Shown here piece after piece: positions 48,310 to 57,005 of a stretch of 64,000 nucleotides of DNA; positions within the stretch are counted from its first letter, which is position 1; each line of letters opens with the position of its first letter. A program made the translations under genes and the position numbers. The notes under the pieces are model-generated. The model saw nothing but the letters and a program-made list of their open reading frames with translations, was not told the origin of the DNA and did no database searches. The stretch is taken from contig NZ_JADBEM010000001.1 in assembly GCF_014873875.1 (NCBI RefSeq), positions 5,208,001-5,272,000 of the forward strand. The letters run 5' to 3'. The DNA is from Actinopolymorpha pittospori (lineage in GTDB: Bacteria > Actinomycetota > Actinomycetes > Propionibacteriales > Actinopolymorphaceae).

Positions 48310-50052
48310 TCACCGGACGTACGCCTTCACCACACGGCTGGTGTCGCCGGCGAGGCCGGTCACCGTGTACCGACCCACGGCCGCCGGGATGACCAGCGTC
48401 TCGGCGTAGTTCACGACGTGCTCGACGCCGGCGTCCGTACGCACCACGACGCCAGGACCCTCCACCACGTTGATGACCTGGAACCGATCGGCGGTGTTCT
48501 GCGGCGCCTCCACCCCGCCCTCGATCGAGACGCGATGGATGGAGAAGAACATCTCGGGGAGCTGGCCGATCATCTCCTCGCTCCAGCCGTCGGCGCGGAC
48601 CAGGGCGCGCGGCTCCTGCACCAGGTCCTGTCGAACGGCCTCGCCGGTGCGCTGCGTGTTGAGGTTGCGGAACGCGTGCTCCACGTGGACCGGGCGCTGG
48701 CGGTCGGCGGCATCACGGCGCAGCCAGTCGTAGAACCGCAACGAGTACAGGTAGGGCGTCGCGCTGATCTCCAGGACGACGTTGCCCTTGCCGCTGCCGT
48801 GCGGCGTTCCCGCCGGGATGAGGAACAGCTGGTGCGGCGTGGCCGGGAAGGTCTGGACGTAGCGCTGGATGTCGAACGCGACGCCGTCGTGGTCGGCGCG
48901 GTGAGCCTCCTCGTGGAAGCGTTCGACGTCGATGTCCTCCCGTAGGCCGAGGAACACCTTGTTCTGTTCCTCACCGACCATCAGGTAGTAGGTCTCGTGC
49001 TGGGTGTAGGGCCAGCCGAAGACCTCACGCATGTAGTCCGGTTGCGGATGGCAGTGCACGGACAGGTTGCCGCCGGCGACGGTGTCGAGATAGTCGAACC
49101 GGATCGGGAAGGAGAACCCGAACATCTCGTGGACGTCGGAGCCCAGCAGGTGTTCTGGGTGGAGCGCCACGAGCAGCTGGAACGGCACTTCGACCGAGCC
49201 CTCGGCGGTGCCGATCAGGACACCGGACTCCGGGGCGATCAGCTCGTAACCCAACGCGGTGTTCACCGCCTCGGGATTGAACCCCAGCGTGCGGCGACCC
49301 CACTGGCCTCCCCACGGAGTGGTGTTGAACGTCGGCCGGGTGCGGAACGGCTGGCGGACCAAACGTTCGGCGGTGGCACGCAGTGACTCACCGGCCAGCG
49401 ACACCGGGTCGCCGGGGACCTGCAGGTCGAGATAACGGTCGATGCGCGCGGCGATGGCGTCACGATGCCGGTCGAGGATCGGCCAGTCGATGTAGAGCAG
49501 CCGGCGGCCGGCGCCGCGGCCGGAGTCGTCGGGCTGGCCGAGGTTCGTCGCGCTGCCGGCGCCGATGGCCGCCTCGGCGTAGCGCTTCGGCAGGTCGGCG
49601 TACCACAGCGCGTCATGCTCGACCAGCGCGGCGCCGGGGCCGTAGACGACGGTCAGGCCGTCGGTCGGCGTCACGGTGGGCAGTGCTTCGAAGAGGTCTG
49701 CCAGGTCCCCGTCGGCGAGCTTCGCGAAGTCCGGGTCACCGGTGAGCTCGGTGGAGTCGGTGCGTTCGACGATCGTGGCCCAGGACGCGAGATGAGCACG
49801 AAGGTCGACGAGGGTCACACCGGGTGCCACGTCGAGCAGGCCCTTGACGACCGCATCCCAGTCGAGGATCCACGGACCGTCGACGGCGAGGACCGCTACG
49901 TCGTCGCCGAGCTCGGCCACGGGTGTGCGCCACCCGTGGTGGATGTCTGTCCCGACCGGTGCGTACCGCGGGTTGGGCTCGTACGAGCGTCCGTCGGCAT
50001 CTTGCTGCACGGTGACCCCTTCTGAGGCGAAGTTATCGTTACCATAGCTCAT
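48310..50052 (-). CDS. Class I mannose-6-phosphate isomerase-like, two-domain
   Basis: Protein of 580 residues, longer than classical ManA (about 400). The C-terminal 370 residues carry the cupin isomerase: TFNTTPWGGQWGRRTLG, the zinc-site region NLSVHCHPQPDYMREVFGWP followed by YTQHETYYL, and LFLIPAGTPHGSGKGNVVLE. The N-terminal 190 residues (VLAVDGPWILDWDAVVKGLL, GLTVVYGPGAALVEHDALWY, YIDWPILDRHRDAI) resemble a degraded uridine-kinase-like domain. The enzyme would convert mannose-6-phosphate to fructose-6-phosphate. It is the first gene of the ROK/LacI operon and diverges from the binding-protein gene. Confidence 0.85.
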   Translation of the reverse strand: MSYGNDNFASEGVTVQQDADGRSYEPNPRYAPVGTDIHHGWRTPVAELGDDVAVLAVDGPWILDWDAVVKGLLDVAPGVTLVDLRAHLASWATIVERTDSTELTGDPDFAKLADGDLADLFEALPTVTPTDGLTVVYGPGAALVEHDALWYADLPKRYAEAAIGAGSATNLGQPDDSGRGAGRRLLYIDWPILDRHRDAIAARIDRYLDLQVPGDPVSLAGESLRATAERLVRQPFRTRPTFNTTPWGGQWGRRTLGFNPEAVNTALGYELIAPESGVLIGTAEGSVEVPFQLLVALHPEHLLGSDVHEMFGFSFPIRFDYLDTVAGGNLSVHCHPQPDYMREVFGWPYTQHETYYLMVGEEQNKVFLGLREDIDVERFHEEAHRADHDGVAFDIQRYVQTFPATPHQLFLIPAGTPHGSGKGNVVLEISATPYLYSLRFYDWLRRDAADRQRPVHVEHAFRNLNTQRTGEAVRQDLVQEPRALVRADGWSEEMIGQLPEMFFSIHRVSIEGGVEAPQNTADRFQVINVVEGPGVVVRTDAGVEHVVNYAETLVIPAAVGRYTVTGLAGDTSRVVKAYVR

Positions 50053-50155
50053 CCCGTCATGGCTATGACTAACGCCTACCGATTCACTAAAGCCTAGGCA
50101 TGTCTCGACATGCTAGCGAGCCAACCTCTTGTCACAAGGTGGAGATAGCGTTAAC
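50032..50155. promoter_or_regulatory. Divergent promoter with LacI-type operators
   Basis: GTTATCGTTAC at 50032-50042 and GATAGCGTTAAC at 50144-50155 are mutually inverted copies of the pattern GTTAnCGnTAnC with the central CG typical of LacI-family sites. A weaker copy, CTAACGCCTAC, lies at 50069-50079. The first overlaps the region just upstream of the isomerase start, the second lies 40 bases before the binding-protein start. A further hairpin, GCATGT-CTCG-ACATGC, sits between at 50098-50113. The region is distinctly A/T-richer than its surroundings. Confidence 0.65.
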
Positions 50156-50194
50156 TTCACTCCACTGAAACATCACCTGTCTCAGGAGGAACCG

Positions 50195-51496
50195 TTGCTC
50201 CCGGCTGCCTCGGAATCCACCCACCTCATGAGTCGCCGCTCCGCGCTGTCACTCATGGTGGCCGGGTTGGGCGCCACTCTCGTCTCGTGCGCACGCGGTT
50301 CTGAGACGCGGCCGGCGCCAGGTGACGTGGTGACCCTCGTCACTGACAACGCCACGTGGGGGCCTGGTTACAGCCAGGCCGGGGACGCGTTGCACCGGCT
50401 GGTCGGCTACCACATCCGCTCGCGGTCGGTGCCGAACGTCAGCAACTACCAGCAGATCGTCCGCATGTCCGCGCAGACCGACTCCACCTCCGACCTGATC
50501 AAATGGTGGAACGGCTACCGGCTCCAGGACCTGGCCCGGGCCGGAATCCTCACCGACGTCAGCTCGGCATGGGACCGAGCCGCGCGCGAAGGTTGGTCGG
50601 ACGACGCCGAGTTGCGCACGTCGTTCACCTTCGAGGGACGGCAGTACGGCGTACCGCTCTACAAGTCCTACTACGTGATCCTCTACAGCAAGAAGGCGTT
50701 TGCCCGGCTGAAGGCCGACGTGCCGACGACCTGGGACGAGTTCGTCCACCTGGTGGAGGCGGCTCGTCGCGCGGGTATGACACCCATCGCCTCGGGTGGC
50801 GCCACGACGTGGGAGTCCCTGATCTGGTTCCAGCAACTGGTCAACGGCCTGGACCACGGCTACTACCAGGACGTGACGGCCGGCCGGGCCTCCTACACCG
50901 ATCCGGTCGCGCAACAGGCCATGCGCCTGTGGGCCGACCTGTACCGGCGCGAGGCGTTCTCCGCACCGGACCTGTCCGCCGGATCCCTGCCCGGCCAGCT
51001 CGCCAAGGGCACCACCGTGATGCAGCTGTACGCCACCTGGACCGTCGGGTCGTTGCTCACCTCGGGGTTGTCCGACGCCGACCTCGGCGCGTTCCTGCTT
51101 CCGCCGCCACCGGGTGGAGCGCCCTCGGTCGTGGTGGAGAGCGCGGGCCTGACCGTCGCGGCGAAGTCGCACAAGCACGCGGCCGCGGTGGCCGTCGCCG
51201 ACTCCTGGCTCGATCCCTCGGTGCAGAAGGTCTTCTCCAACTTCCTCAAGGACACCTCCGCCGATCCGTCGGTCGTGCCCGACGTCGGCGTGGTGCGGGA
51301 CGTCGCGACCGCCGTCAAGGAGCAACAGCCGGCCCAGGCGACGAGGTACTGGGAGGCGTCGCCGCCGGCGCTGGTCGAGGGCAACGTCCAGGACCTCAGC
51401 GCCTTCATGACCAACCCGACGCCCGCGAACGCCCGCTCGACGCTGGACAGCATGCAGCGCCGCGCCGACAAGGAATGGAAGGTGTGGAACTCGTGA
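50195..51496 (+). CDS. Sugar ABC transporter substrate-binding lipoprotein (mannoside locus)
   Basis: Family 1 binding protein of 433 residues. The TTG at 50195 is chosen because AGGAGGA lies four bases upstream; an ATG at 50228 has no site. The leader MSRRSALSLMVAGLGATLVS ends at lipobox Cys (VSC). The mature protein has VNGLDHGYYQDVTAG and related family 1 segments and ends RRADKEWKVWNS. It should capture mannosides or mannose oligomers outside the cell, given the GH38 enzyme in the same operon. Its last codons overlap the permease start. Confidence 0.9.
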   Translation: MLPAASESTHLMSRRSALSLMVAGLGATLVSCARGSETRPAPGDVVTLVTDNATWGPGYSQAGDALHRLVGYHIRSRSVPNVSNYQQIVRMSAQTDSTSDLIKWWNGYRLQDLARAGILTDVSSAWDRAAREGWSDDAELRTSFTFEGRQYGVPLYKSYYVILYSKKAFARLKADVPTTWDEFVHLVEAARRAGMTPIASGGATTWESLIWFQQLVNGLDHGYYQDVTAGRASYTDPVAQQAMRLWADLYRREAFSAPDLSAGSLPGQLAKGTTVMQLYATWTVGSLLTSGLSDADLGAFLLPPPPGGAPSVVVESAGLTVAAKSHKHAAAVAVADSWLDPSVQKVFSNFLKDTSADPSVVPDVGVVRDVATAVKEQQPAQATRYWEASPPALVEGNVQDLSAFMTNPTPANARSTLDSMQRRADKEWKVWNS

Positions 51497-52422
51497 CGAC
51501 CGCCGGCGAAAGCGCCGCGCCCACCCTCGAGCGCACCGCACCCCGCCCGGCACGCCCGTCGGAGCCCCGGCCGCGCCGCTCCTGGGCGGCCGCCGGATTC
51601 CTGCTGCCGGCGGTCGTGCTGGTGGGTGTCCTGCTCGTGCTGCCGTTCCTGTTCACCGCCTACCGCAGCTTCTTCAACGACAACGGGCTGACCCGGCACT
51701 GGGTCGGCCTGAGCAACTACGTCGACCTGGTGAGCGACCCCAACTTCGGGCAGTCGCTGCTCAACACGGTCATGTGGGTGGCCGGAACGCTGCTGCTGCC
51801 GGTGCTGATCGGCCTCGGGCTCGCGGTGTTGACCAACTCCGTGACCTGGGGTGTGGTGGCCCGGACCGCGGTGACGATTCCGTACGCGCTGTCCGGATCG
51901 GCGACCGCGTTGTTGTGGACGTTCCTGCTCCAGACCGACGGCGCTGTCAACCAGATGCTGCGCGCGGTCGGGCTGGGCGCCTGGCAACAGGAGTGGCTGC
52001 TGCACTGGCCGCTCAACACCGTGTCCATGATCCTGGTGACGACCTGGCAGGGCACCGGCGCGGCGATGATCCTGTTCCTGATCGGCCTGCAGACCATCCC
52101 GACGGAGACGCTCGAGGCGGGCCGGCTGGACGGCGCCACAGGTCTGCGGCTGTTCTGGTACGTCATCGTCCCGCAGCTGCGCCCGATGACCGTCGTGGTC
52201 GTCGGTACGTCCATCGTCAACAGTCTCAAGACGTTCGACATCGTGTGGCTGCTCACCCAGGGCGGCCCGGGAACGGCCTCGGAAACGCTGGCACTGACGA
52301 TGTACCGCGAGACCTTCACACTCAACCGCTACGGCTACGGCGCCGCCGTCTCGGTCGTGCTCACCGTGGTCGTCGTCGCCGCGTCGTGGCTCTACCTGCG
52401 CCGAGCGCTGCGGACCCGCTGA
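51493..52422 (+). CDS. Carbohydrate ABC transporter permease (MalF-like)
   Basis: CUT1 permease of 309 residues from GTG 51493, overlapping the binding-protein stop (GTGA). Six helices follow a 35-residue cytoplasmic leader, starting AAGFLLPAVVLVGVLLVLPF. The EAA loop reads TLEAGRLDGATGLRLFWYV, a variant with Gly-Arg replacing the more usual Ala-x. QGGPGTASETLALTMYRETF is conserved in MalF-like subunits. Confidence 0.92.
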   Translation: MTTAGESAAPTLERTAPRPARPSEPRPRRSWAAAGFLLPAVVLVGVLLVLPFLFTAYRSFFNDNGLTRHWVGLSNYVDLVSDPNFGQSLLNTVMWVAGTLLLPVLIGLGLAVLTNSVTWGVVARTAVTIPYALSGSATALLWTFLLQTDGAVNQMLRAVGLGAWQQEWLLHWPLNTVSMILVTTWQGTGAAMILFLIGLQTIPTETLEAGRLDGATGLRLFWYVIVPQLRPMTVVVVGTSIVNSLKTFDIVWLLTQGGPGTASETLALTMYRETFTLNRYGYGAAVSVVLTVVVVAASWLYLRRALRTR

Positions 52423-52432
52423 GGAGAACGAG

Positions 52433-53245
52433 ATGATCCGCTCGATCGTTCGCAATGTCCTGGTCGTGCTCCTGGCCGTCTTGTGGCTCATCCCGACCTG
52501 GCTCGTGGTGGTGAACGCGTTCACCCCCACCAAGAACTACACCGGCACGCCGCGTTGGTGGTTCGACTCCGCCGGCTTCCTCGACAACGTGCAGGCGGCG
52601 TTCGACACCGCGGGCGTCGGCCAGGGCATGGTCAACACGTTGATCTTCGCCGTGGTGGGCGGCCTGGTGGCGGTGCTGATCGCCGCGGCCGCGTCGTTCG
52701 CCGTGGTGATCATGCCCGTACGCCGACCAGGGCTGTGGTTCTGGCTGATCTTCCTCGGGACCGTGCTTCCGCTGCAGACGTTCCTGTCGCCGTTGTTCAC
52801 CGGCTACGCACGCACCAACCTCTACGACACGCAGTACGGCATGGTGCTTGTCTACGTCGCCTTGACGATTCCGTTCGCGTTCTTCGTCAACCGCAACTTC
52901 ATGGCGACGGTGCCGCGTGAGATCACCGAGGCCGCGCAACTGGACGGTGCCACCTGGTTCCGCATGTTCGTCCGCATCCATCTGCCGCTCGCCCGCAGCG
53001 CGCTGCTCGCGGCGTTCATCTTCCAGTTCACCTGGATCTGGAACGACCTGCTGTTCGGCATCACGCTGTCGCTCAGTCCCAACGTACGGCCGGTCATGGC
53101 GACACTGGCCGACCTGAGCGGGAGCTACTCGACCGTCGGCCCACCGGTGGTGCTCGCCGGTGCGCTGGTCGTGTCCCTGCCGACGGTGGTGCTGTTCTTC
53201 GTGTTCCAACGGTTCTTCGTCAACAGCCTGCGCCTGACCTCCTGA
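52433..53245 (+). CDS. Carbohydrate ABC transporter permease (MalG-like)
   Basis: Second CUT1 permease, 270 residues, ATG 52433 with GAGGAGAACGAG before it. Six helices; EAA loop EITEAAQLDGATWFRMF; the last 30 residues VLFFVFQRFFVNSLRLTS are typical. It completes the importer and lies 105 bases before the GH38 gene, in the same direction. Confidence 0.92.
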   Translation: MIRSIVRNVLVVLLAVLWLIPTWLVVVNAFTPTKNYTGTPRWWFDSAGFLDNVQAAFDTAGVGQGMVNTLIFAVVGGLVAVLIAAAASFAVVIMPVRRPGLWFWLIFLGTVLPLQTFLSPLFTGYARTNLYDTQYGMVLVYVALTIPFAFFVNRNFMATVPREITEAAQLDGATWFRMFVRIHLPLARSALLAAFIFQFTWIWNDLLFGITLSLSPNVRPVMATLADLSGSYSTVGPPVVLAGALVVSLPTVVLFFVFQRFFVNSLRLTS

Positions 53246-53350
53246 GAGTGTCGGCCGTCCGCGCCGACGGACGGTGGGCCCAAAGGGTGACGGCACCGAC
53301 TCAGCGACGATGCGTCCCGACCGCAACGAGATCAAGGAAGTGTTCCCCAC

Positions 53351-56300
53351 ATGACCACCCGAGCTCTGGTGAAGGATCACCCGTGGTCGCACGAGAAGGC
53401 CCGGGCCGGCACGGTCAACCTCGCCGTGGCCGCGCAGACGAGCGCCGGCGACAGCATCCTTCGTGCCCTTCCCGAGCACCTCGTCCGACGTTCACCGAAC
53501 GGCGACCAGCGGAGCGTACGCATCCTGTTCGCGGGTGACGGCGATCCCGGTGACCTGACCGCGTGGCGGTTCTCGGTCCAGGTCGCGGGCCACGGTGAGG
53601 TGCCCGTCGAGGTGATCGACGGCCCGGAGGGCTCGGTGCGGTTGCTGCTGCCGGTCGACCCCGACCGCCGGGACGTCCGCATCGAGGCGCGCCGCGGTGA
53701 CACCCACGCCACGTTGGAGTTCGCGCTCGAGCCGCCCCGCGACTGGACCATCCACCTGGTTCACCACTCCCACCTCGACATCGGTTACACCGACCCGCAG
53801 GGCACGGTGCTCAGCCAGCACGTGGCGTTCCTGGACTCCTGCCTGGATCTGACCCGCACCACCGACGACTGGCCCGACGACGCGCGGTTCCGGTGGGCGG
53901 TCGAGTCACTGTGGTCCTTCGAACAGTGGGCGGCCGCACGGCCGGCGGAGCGCGTCGCGGAGTTCATCGAGCGGGTGCGGGCCGGGCAGATCGAGCTGAC
54001 CGCGATGCCCTACAACCTGCACAGCGACACCTGCTCCACCGAGGAACTGCACGAGCTGTTCCGGTTGGCCCGGCAGGTACGCGAGACCTACGGCATCGAC
54101 TTCCAGTCGGCCATGCAGACGGACGTGCCCGGAGCGGTCGCCGGCCTGCCGGACGCGCTGGGGGAGTACGGCGTCAAGTACCTCTCGGTGGCCCACAACT
54201 GGGCCGGCCGCTCGGTGCCCAACGTCAACGGCGGCTCCCGGCTGCCGCGGCTGTTCCGGTGGCGGGCACCTTCGGGCAAGGAGGTGCTGGTCTGGATGAC
54301 CGACAGCCCGCACGGTCTGGCCTACATGGAGGGCCCGGTCCTCGGCTTCGACACCTCCTACGAGATGGTCGACGACCTGCTGCCGGCCTACCTCACCTCG
54401 CTCGCGACCAGGCCGTACCCGTTCCCGCCCGGCATGTTCGGCTGGCACGGCCCGGCCGTGGAGGACCGCGACCCCTACCCGTGGGACGTCCTGCACCTGC
54501 GGGTCCAGGGCCACTTCGGTGACAACGCGCCGCCGCGCCTGATCCTCGCCGAGAACGTACGCCGGTGGAACGAGACGTGGGCGAGCCCGCGGCTGCGGCT
54601 GTCCACCAACACCGACTTCTTCCGCGACGCCGAGGCCCGCCTCGGTGACCGGATCCCGGCCTTCGAGGGGGACTGGGGCGACTGGTGGGTCGAGGGTGTC
54701 GGCTCCGGTGCGCGCCCGCAGGCGATGGTGCGCCGTGCGCAGGCAACGGTGACCGACGCGGAGTCGCTCTACGGCCTGGCCACCGTGGTGGAGAAGAGCC
54801 CGCATCCGGAGTGGGCGCAGGCCGCCCGTGGCTCCGCCGCGAGTGTCTACCACCACGTGTCCCTGTTCAACGAGCACACCTGGGGCGCGTCGAACTCCTG
54901 GACGCACGGCGACAGCGGCATGAACTCCGGTGAGCAGCAGTGGCACTGGAAGTACGGCCAGGCCCTGCACGGCAACGACAACGCCGAGACGTTCCTGGAC
55001 CAGGCGTCCGCGACACTGGGCGGCGTCCTCCCGGAGGCCGACGGTGCGGACGTGACCTTCTGGGCCGTCAACACCACCCCCGCCGCGCGCACCTCGATCG
55101 TCAAGCTCTTCGTCCGCGAGAGCCGCGTGCCACTGGACCGTCCACTCAGCGTCACCGACGGCCGCACCGGCGCGCCCCTGGCGGCGGTCGAGAAGCCGCA
55201 GGTCAACCCGACCCACCGCGACGCCGGACGGTTCCTGCGCGTCGAGGTCCCCGACGTACCGGCGTTCGGTCTGGTCCGCCTCGACGTGACCTCGACGGCG
55301 CCGACCCGCACCACGTCGGCCGAGCGGTCGGGCCTGTCGATCGGGTCGCAGACCGAGGTCCAGAGCGGGCTCCCGGTCGAACTGCCGACGGCGAAGGACC
55401 TGCTGCTGGAGAACGACCACCTGCGCGTGCAGGTCGACCTGCGGCGGGCCTGTATCGCCAGCGTCATCGACAAGTCCACCGGTCGGGAACTCGTCGACCA
55501 GGAAGCGGTGGTGGGCTTCAACGGCTACGTGTACGACACCTACACCACCGCCGGTGGCTACAACCACCACTCCAACCGCACCTCGGTCAGCGACGAGCTG
55601 GAACTGCTCGGCAGCCGCCGTCTCGCCCAGCCGGCCGTGCTGGTCGAACGGGTGGACAACGCCATCGAGCAGAAGGTGACCTTCGAGTACCCCGCCGACG
55701 GTGTCAACTGGGCGCGGACGACGGTTCAGCTCGGCCGGCACGCGGCGCACGTGGAGATCGACAACCGGTTCGACAAGCCGGCGACGATGACGAAGGAGAG
55801 CGCCTATCTCTCCTTCCCCTTCGCGATGGAACAGCCGACCGTCCACTACGAGATCTCCGGCGCGTTGACAGGCTCCGGCCTTGAGCACGTGCCCGGTGCG
55901 CCGCAACACATGCGTGCGGTGCGGTCGTTCGTCTCGCTGGAGGACGCCGAGGGGGCTGTCGGCTGGGTGACGCGTGACGCCCCACTGGTCGAGCCGGAGA
56001 CGATCGCGTTGCCGTACGCGCCGTTCCCGGACAGCACCGCTCCGCGCCAGCCCGGAACGATCTACTCCTGGGTGCACAACAACCTCTGGGACACGAACTT
56101 CCCGGCCCAGCAGGCGTTCGAGGCGACGTTCCGGTACGCGGTCGGGGTTCGTCGGGCGGGGGAGGACCTGGGAGCGGACGCGCTCGCGCTGCGCACGGCG
56201 TACGAGATCGACCACCCCCTCGTCGGGGTGTGTGGGCAGGCCGAACCCCGTCCCGACCAACCGGCGCAGCTGTCCCTGCTCGGCGTGGACGACCCGCGCG

Positions 56301-56560
56301 TCACGGTCCTCGCGGTGATGCCCGTGCCGGCGGAGGATGACGCCGCGGCCGCAACCACCGACCTGCTCGTCCGCCTGCAGTCCTACGCGACGACCGAAGT
56401 CACGGTGCGGCTGCGGTGCGGATTCGGCATCGAGGGTGCGTCGCGCGCGACGTTCCTCGGGGACACGACCGGGACGGTCGAGGTGGATGGCTCCGACATC
56501 GTGACCCCCATCTCGCGTCTCGGTGTCACCGCGGTGCGGATCAGGCTCGCCGACCGCTGA
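53351..56560 (+). CDS. Glycoside hydrolase family 38 alpha-mannosidase-like
   Basis: Large enzyme of 1069 residues. The N-terminal GH38 catalytic part has the zinc site HSHLDIGYTDPQ (about residues 139-150) and FRWAVESLWSFEQWAA, the nucleophile region SAMQTDVPGAVAG with Asp, and FEGDWGDWWVEGVGSGARPQ near the end of the catalytic domain. The C-terminal half is the GH38 beta-domain (LRVQVDLRRACIASVIDKST, VHYEISGALTGSGLEHVPGA). It has no signal peptide, so it acts in the cytoplasm on imported substrate. AAGGAAG lies about ten bases before the ATG. Retaining alpha-mannosidase activity is likely. Confidence 0.88.
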   Translation: MTTRALVKDHPWSHEKARAGTVNLAVAAQTSAGDSILRALPEHLVRRSPNGDQRSVRILFAGDGDPGDLTAWRFSVQVAGHGEVPVEVIDGPEGSVRLLLPVDPDRRDVRIEARRGDTHATLEFALEPPRDWTIHLVHHSHLDIGYTDPQGTVLSQHVAFLDSCLDLTRTTDDWPDDARFRWAVESLWSFEQWAAARPAERVAEFIERVRAGQIELTAMPYNLHSDTCSTEELHELFRLARQVRETYGIDFQSAMQTDVPGAVAGLPDALGEYGVKYLSVAHNWAGRSVPNVNGGSRLPRLFRWRAPSGKEVLVWMTDSPHGLAYMEGPVLGFDTSYEMVDDLLPAYLTSLATRPYPFPPGMFGWHGPAVEDRDPYPWDVLHLRVQGHFGDNAPPRLILAENVRRWNETWASPRLRLSTNTDFFRDAEARLGDRIPAFEGDWGDWWVEGVGSGARPQAMVRRAQATVTDAESLYGLATVVEKSPHPEWAQAARGSAASVYHHVSLFNEHTWGASNSWTHGDSGMNSGEQQWHWKYGQALHGNDNAETFLDQASATLGGVLPEADGADVTFWAVNTTPAARTSIVKLFVRESRVPLDRPLSVTDGRTGAPLAAVEKPQVNPTHRDAGRFLRVEVPDVPAFGLVRLDVTSTAPTRTTSAERSGLSIGSQTEVQSGLPVELPTAKDLLLENDHLRVQVDLRRACIASVIDKSTGRELVDQEAVVGFNGYVYDTYTTAGGYNHHSNRTSVSDELELLGSRRLAQPAVLVERVDNAIEQKVTFEYPADGVNWARTTVQLGRHAAHVEIDNRFDKPATMTKESAYLSFPFAMEQPTVHYEISGALTGSGLEHVPGAPQHMRAVRSFVSLEDAEGAVGWVTRDAPLVEPETIALPYAPFPDSTAPRQPGTIYSWVHNNLWDTNFPAQQAFEATFRYAVGVRRAGEDLGADALALRTAYEIDHPLVGVCGQAEPRPDQPAQLSLLGVDDPRVTVLAVMPVPAEDDAAAATTDLLVRLQSYATTEVTVRLRCGFGIEGASRATFLGDTTGTVEVDGSDIVTPISRLGVTAVRIRLADR

Positions 56561-56639
56561 TCCCGACCGGCCTGGCCCGGTGACGGGGGCCGAGCCGGGC
56601 CGCACTCCCGCACTCCCGCCCTGGCGACGGGCGGACTCC

Positions 56640-56675
56640 GGTGCCCCGGCGAAGGGTGTCCTTCGCCGGGGCACC
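56640..56675. terminator. Strong hairpin terminator after GH38
   Basis: Perfect 16-bp stem GGTGCCCCGGCGAAGG / CCTTCGCCGGGGCACC with a GTGT loop, 80 bases after the mannosidase stop. It should end the binding protein-permease-GH38 transcript. Confidence 0.85.
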
Positions 56676-57005
56676 GTGATGTCCGGAGCCGCGAACCCTG
56701 CGAAAGGCCGTCGACCACGACAGCGTCGCGGCGGCTGAAAAAGCACGACAAGTGGCGCGTCGGAGATCGCAGGTCGACCTTGCTCCGCCATTGCTCGGCG
56801 CACGATCACCGGTACGGACAGGCCTCCGGGCGGGGACCATCGGCTCCCGGTGTCGGGTAGTCCTGCCCGCTCCCCGAGGATCGTTGAGCCCCCGGCACAC
56901 GTGCTGATCGGACATAGGCTTCACCTGCGTCTCCTGCCAGTCGCGGCGAAACGCCCTCGCGAGGAGGCGCCGATCCTGCCGGCTTGGAAGGGAGTTGATT
57001 CCACC
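56676..57005. other. Intergenic region before the broken aldo/keto reductase
   Basis: No convincing gene in these 330 bases: candidate frames have poor codon use and no family resemblance. It presumably holds the promoter of the reductase; GGAAGGGAG lies at about 56986-56994. Confidence 0.5.

Noticed and set aside
53906-56809. Minus-strand open frame of 967 codons opposite the GH38 gene
   Set aside because: It mirrors the GH38 reading frame; the residues are Arg/Gly/Val/Asp-rich without any family resemblance, as expected for the antisense of GC-rich coding DNA.
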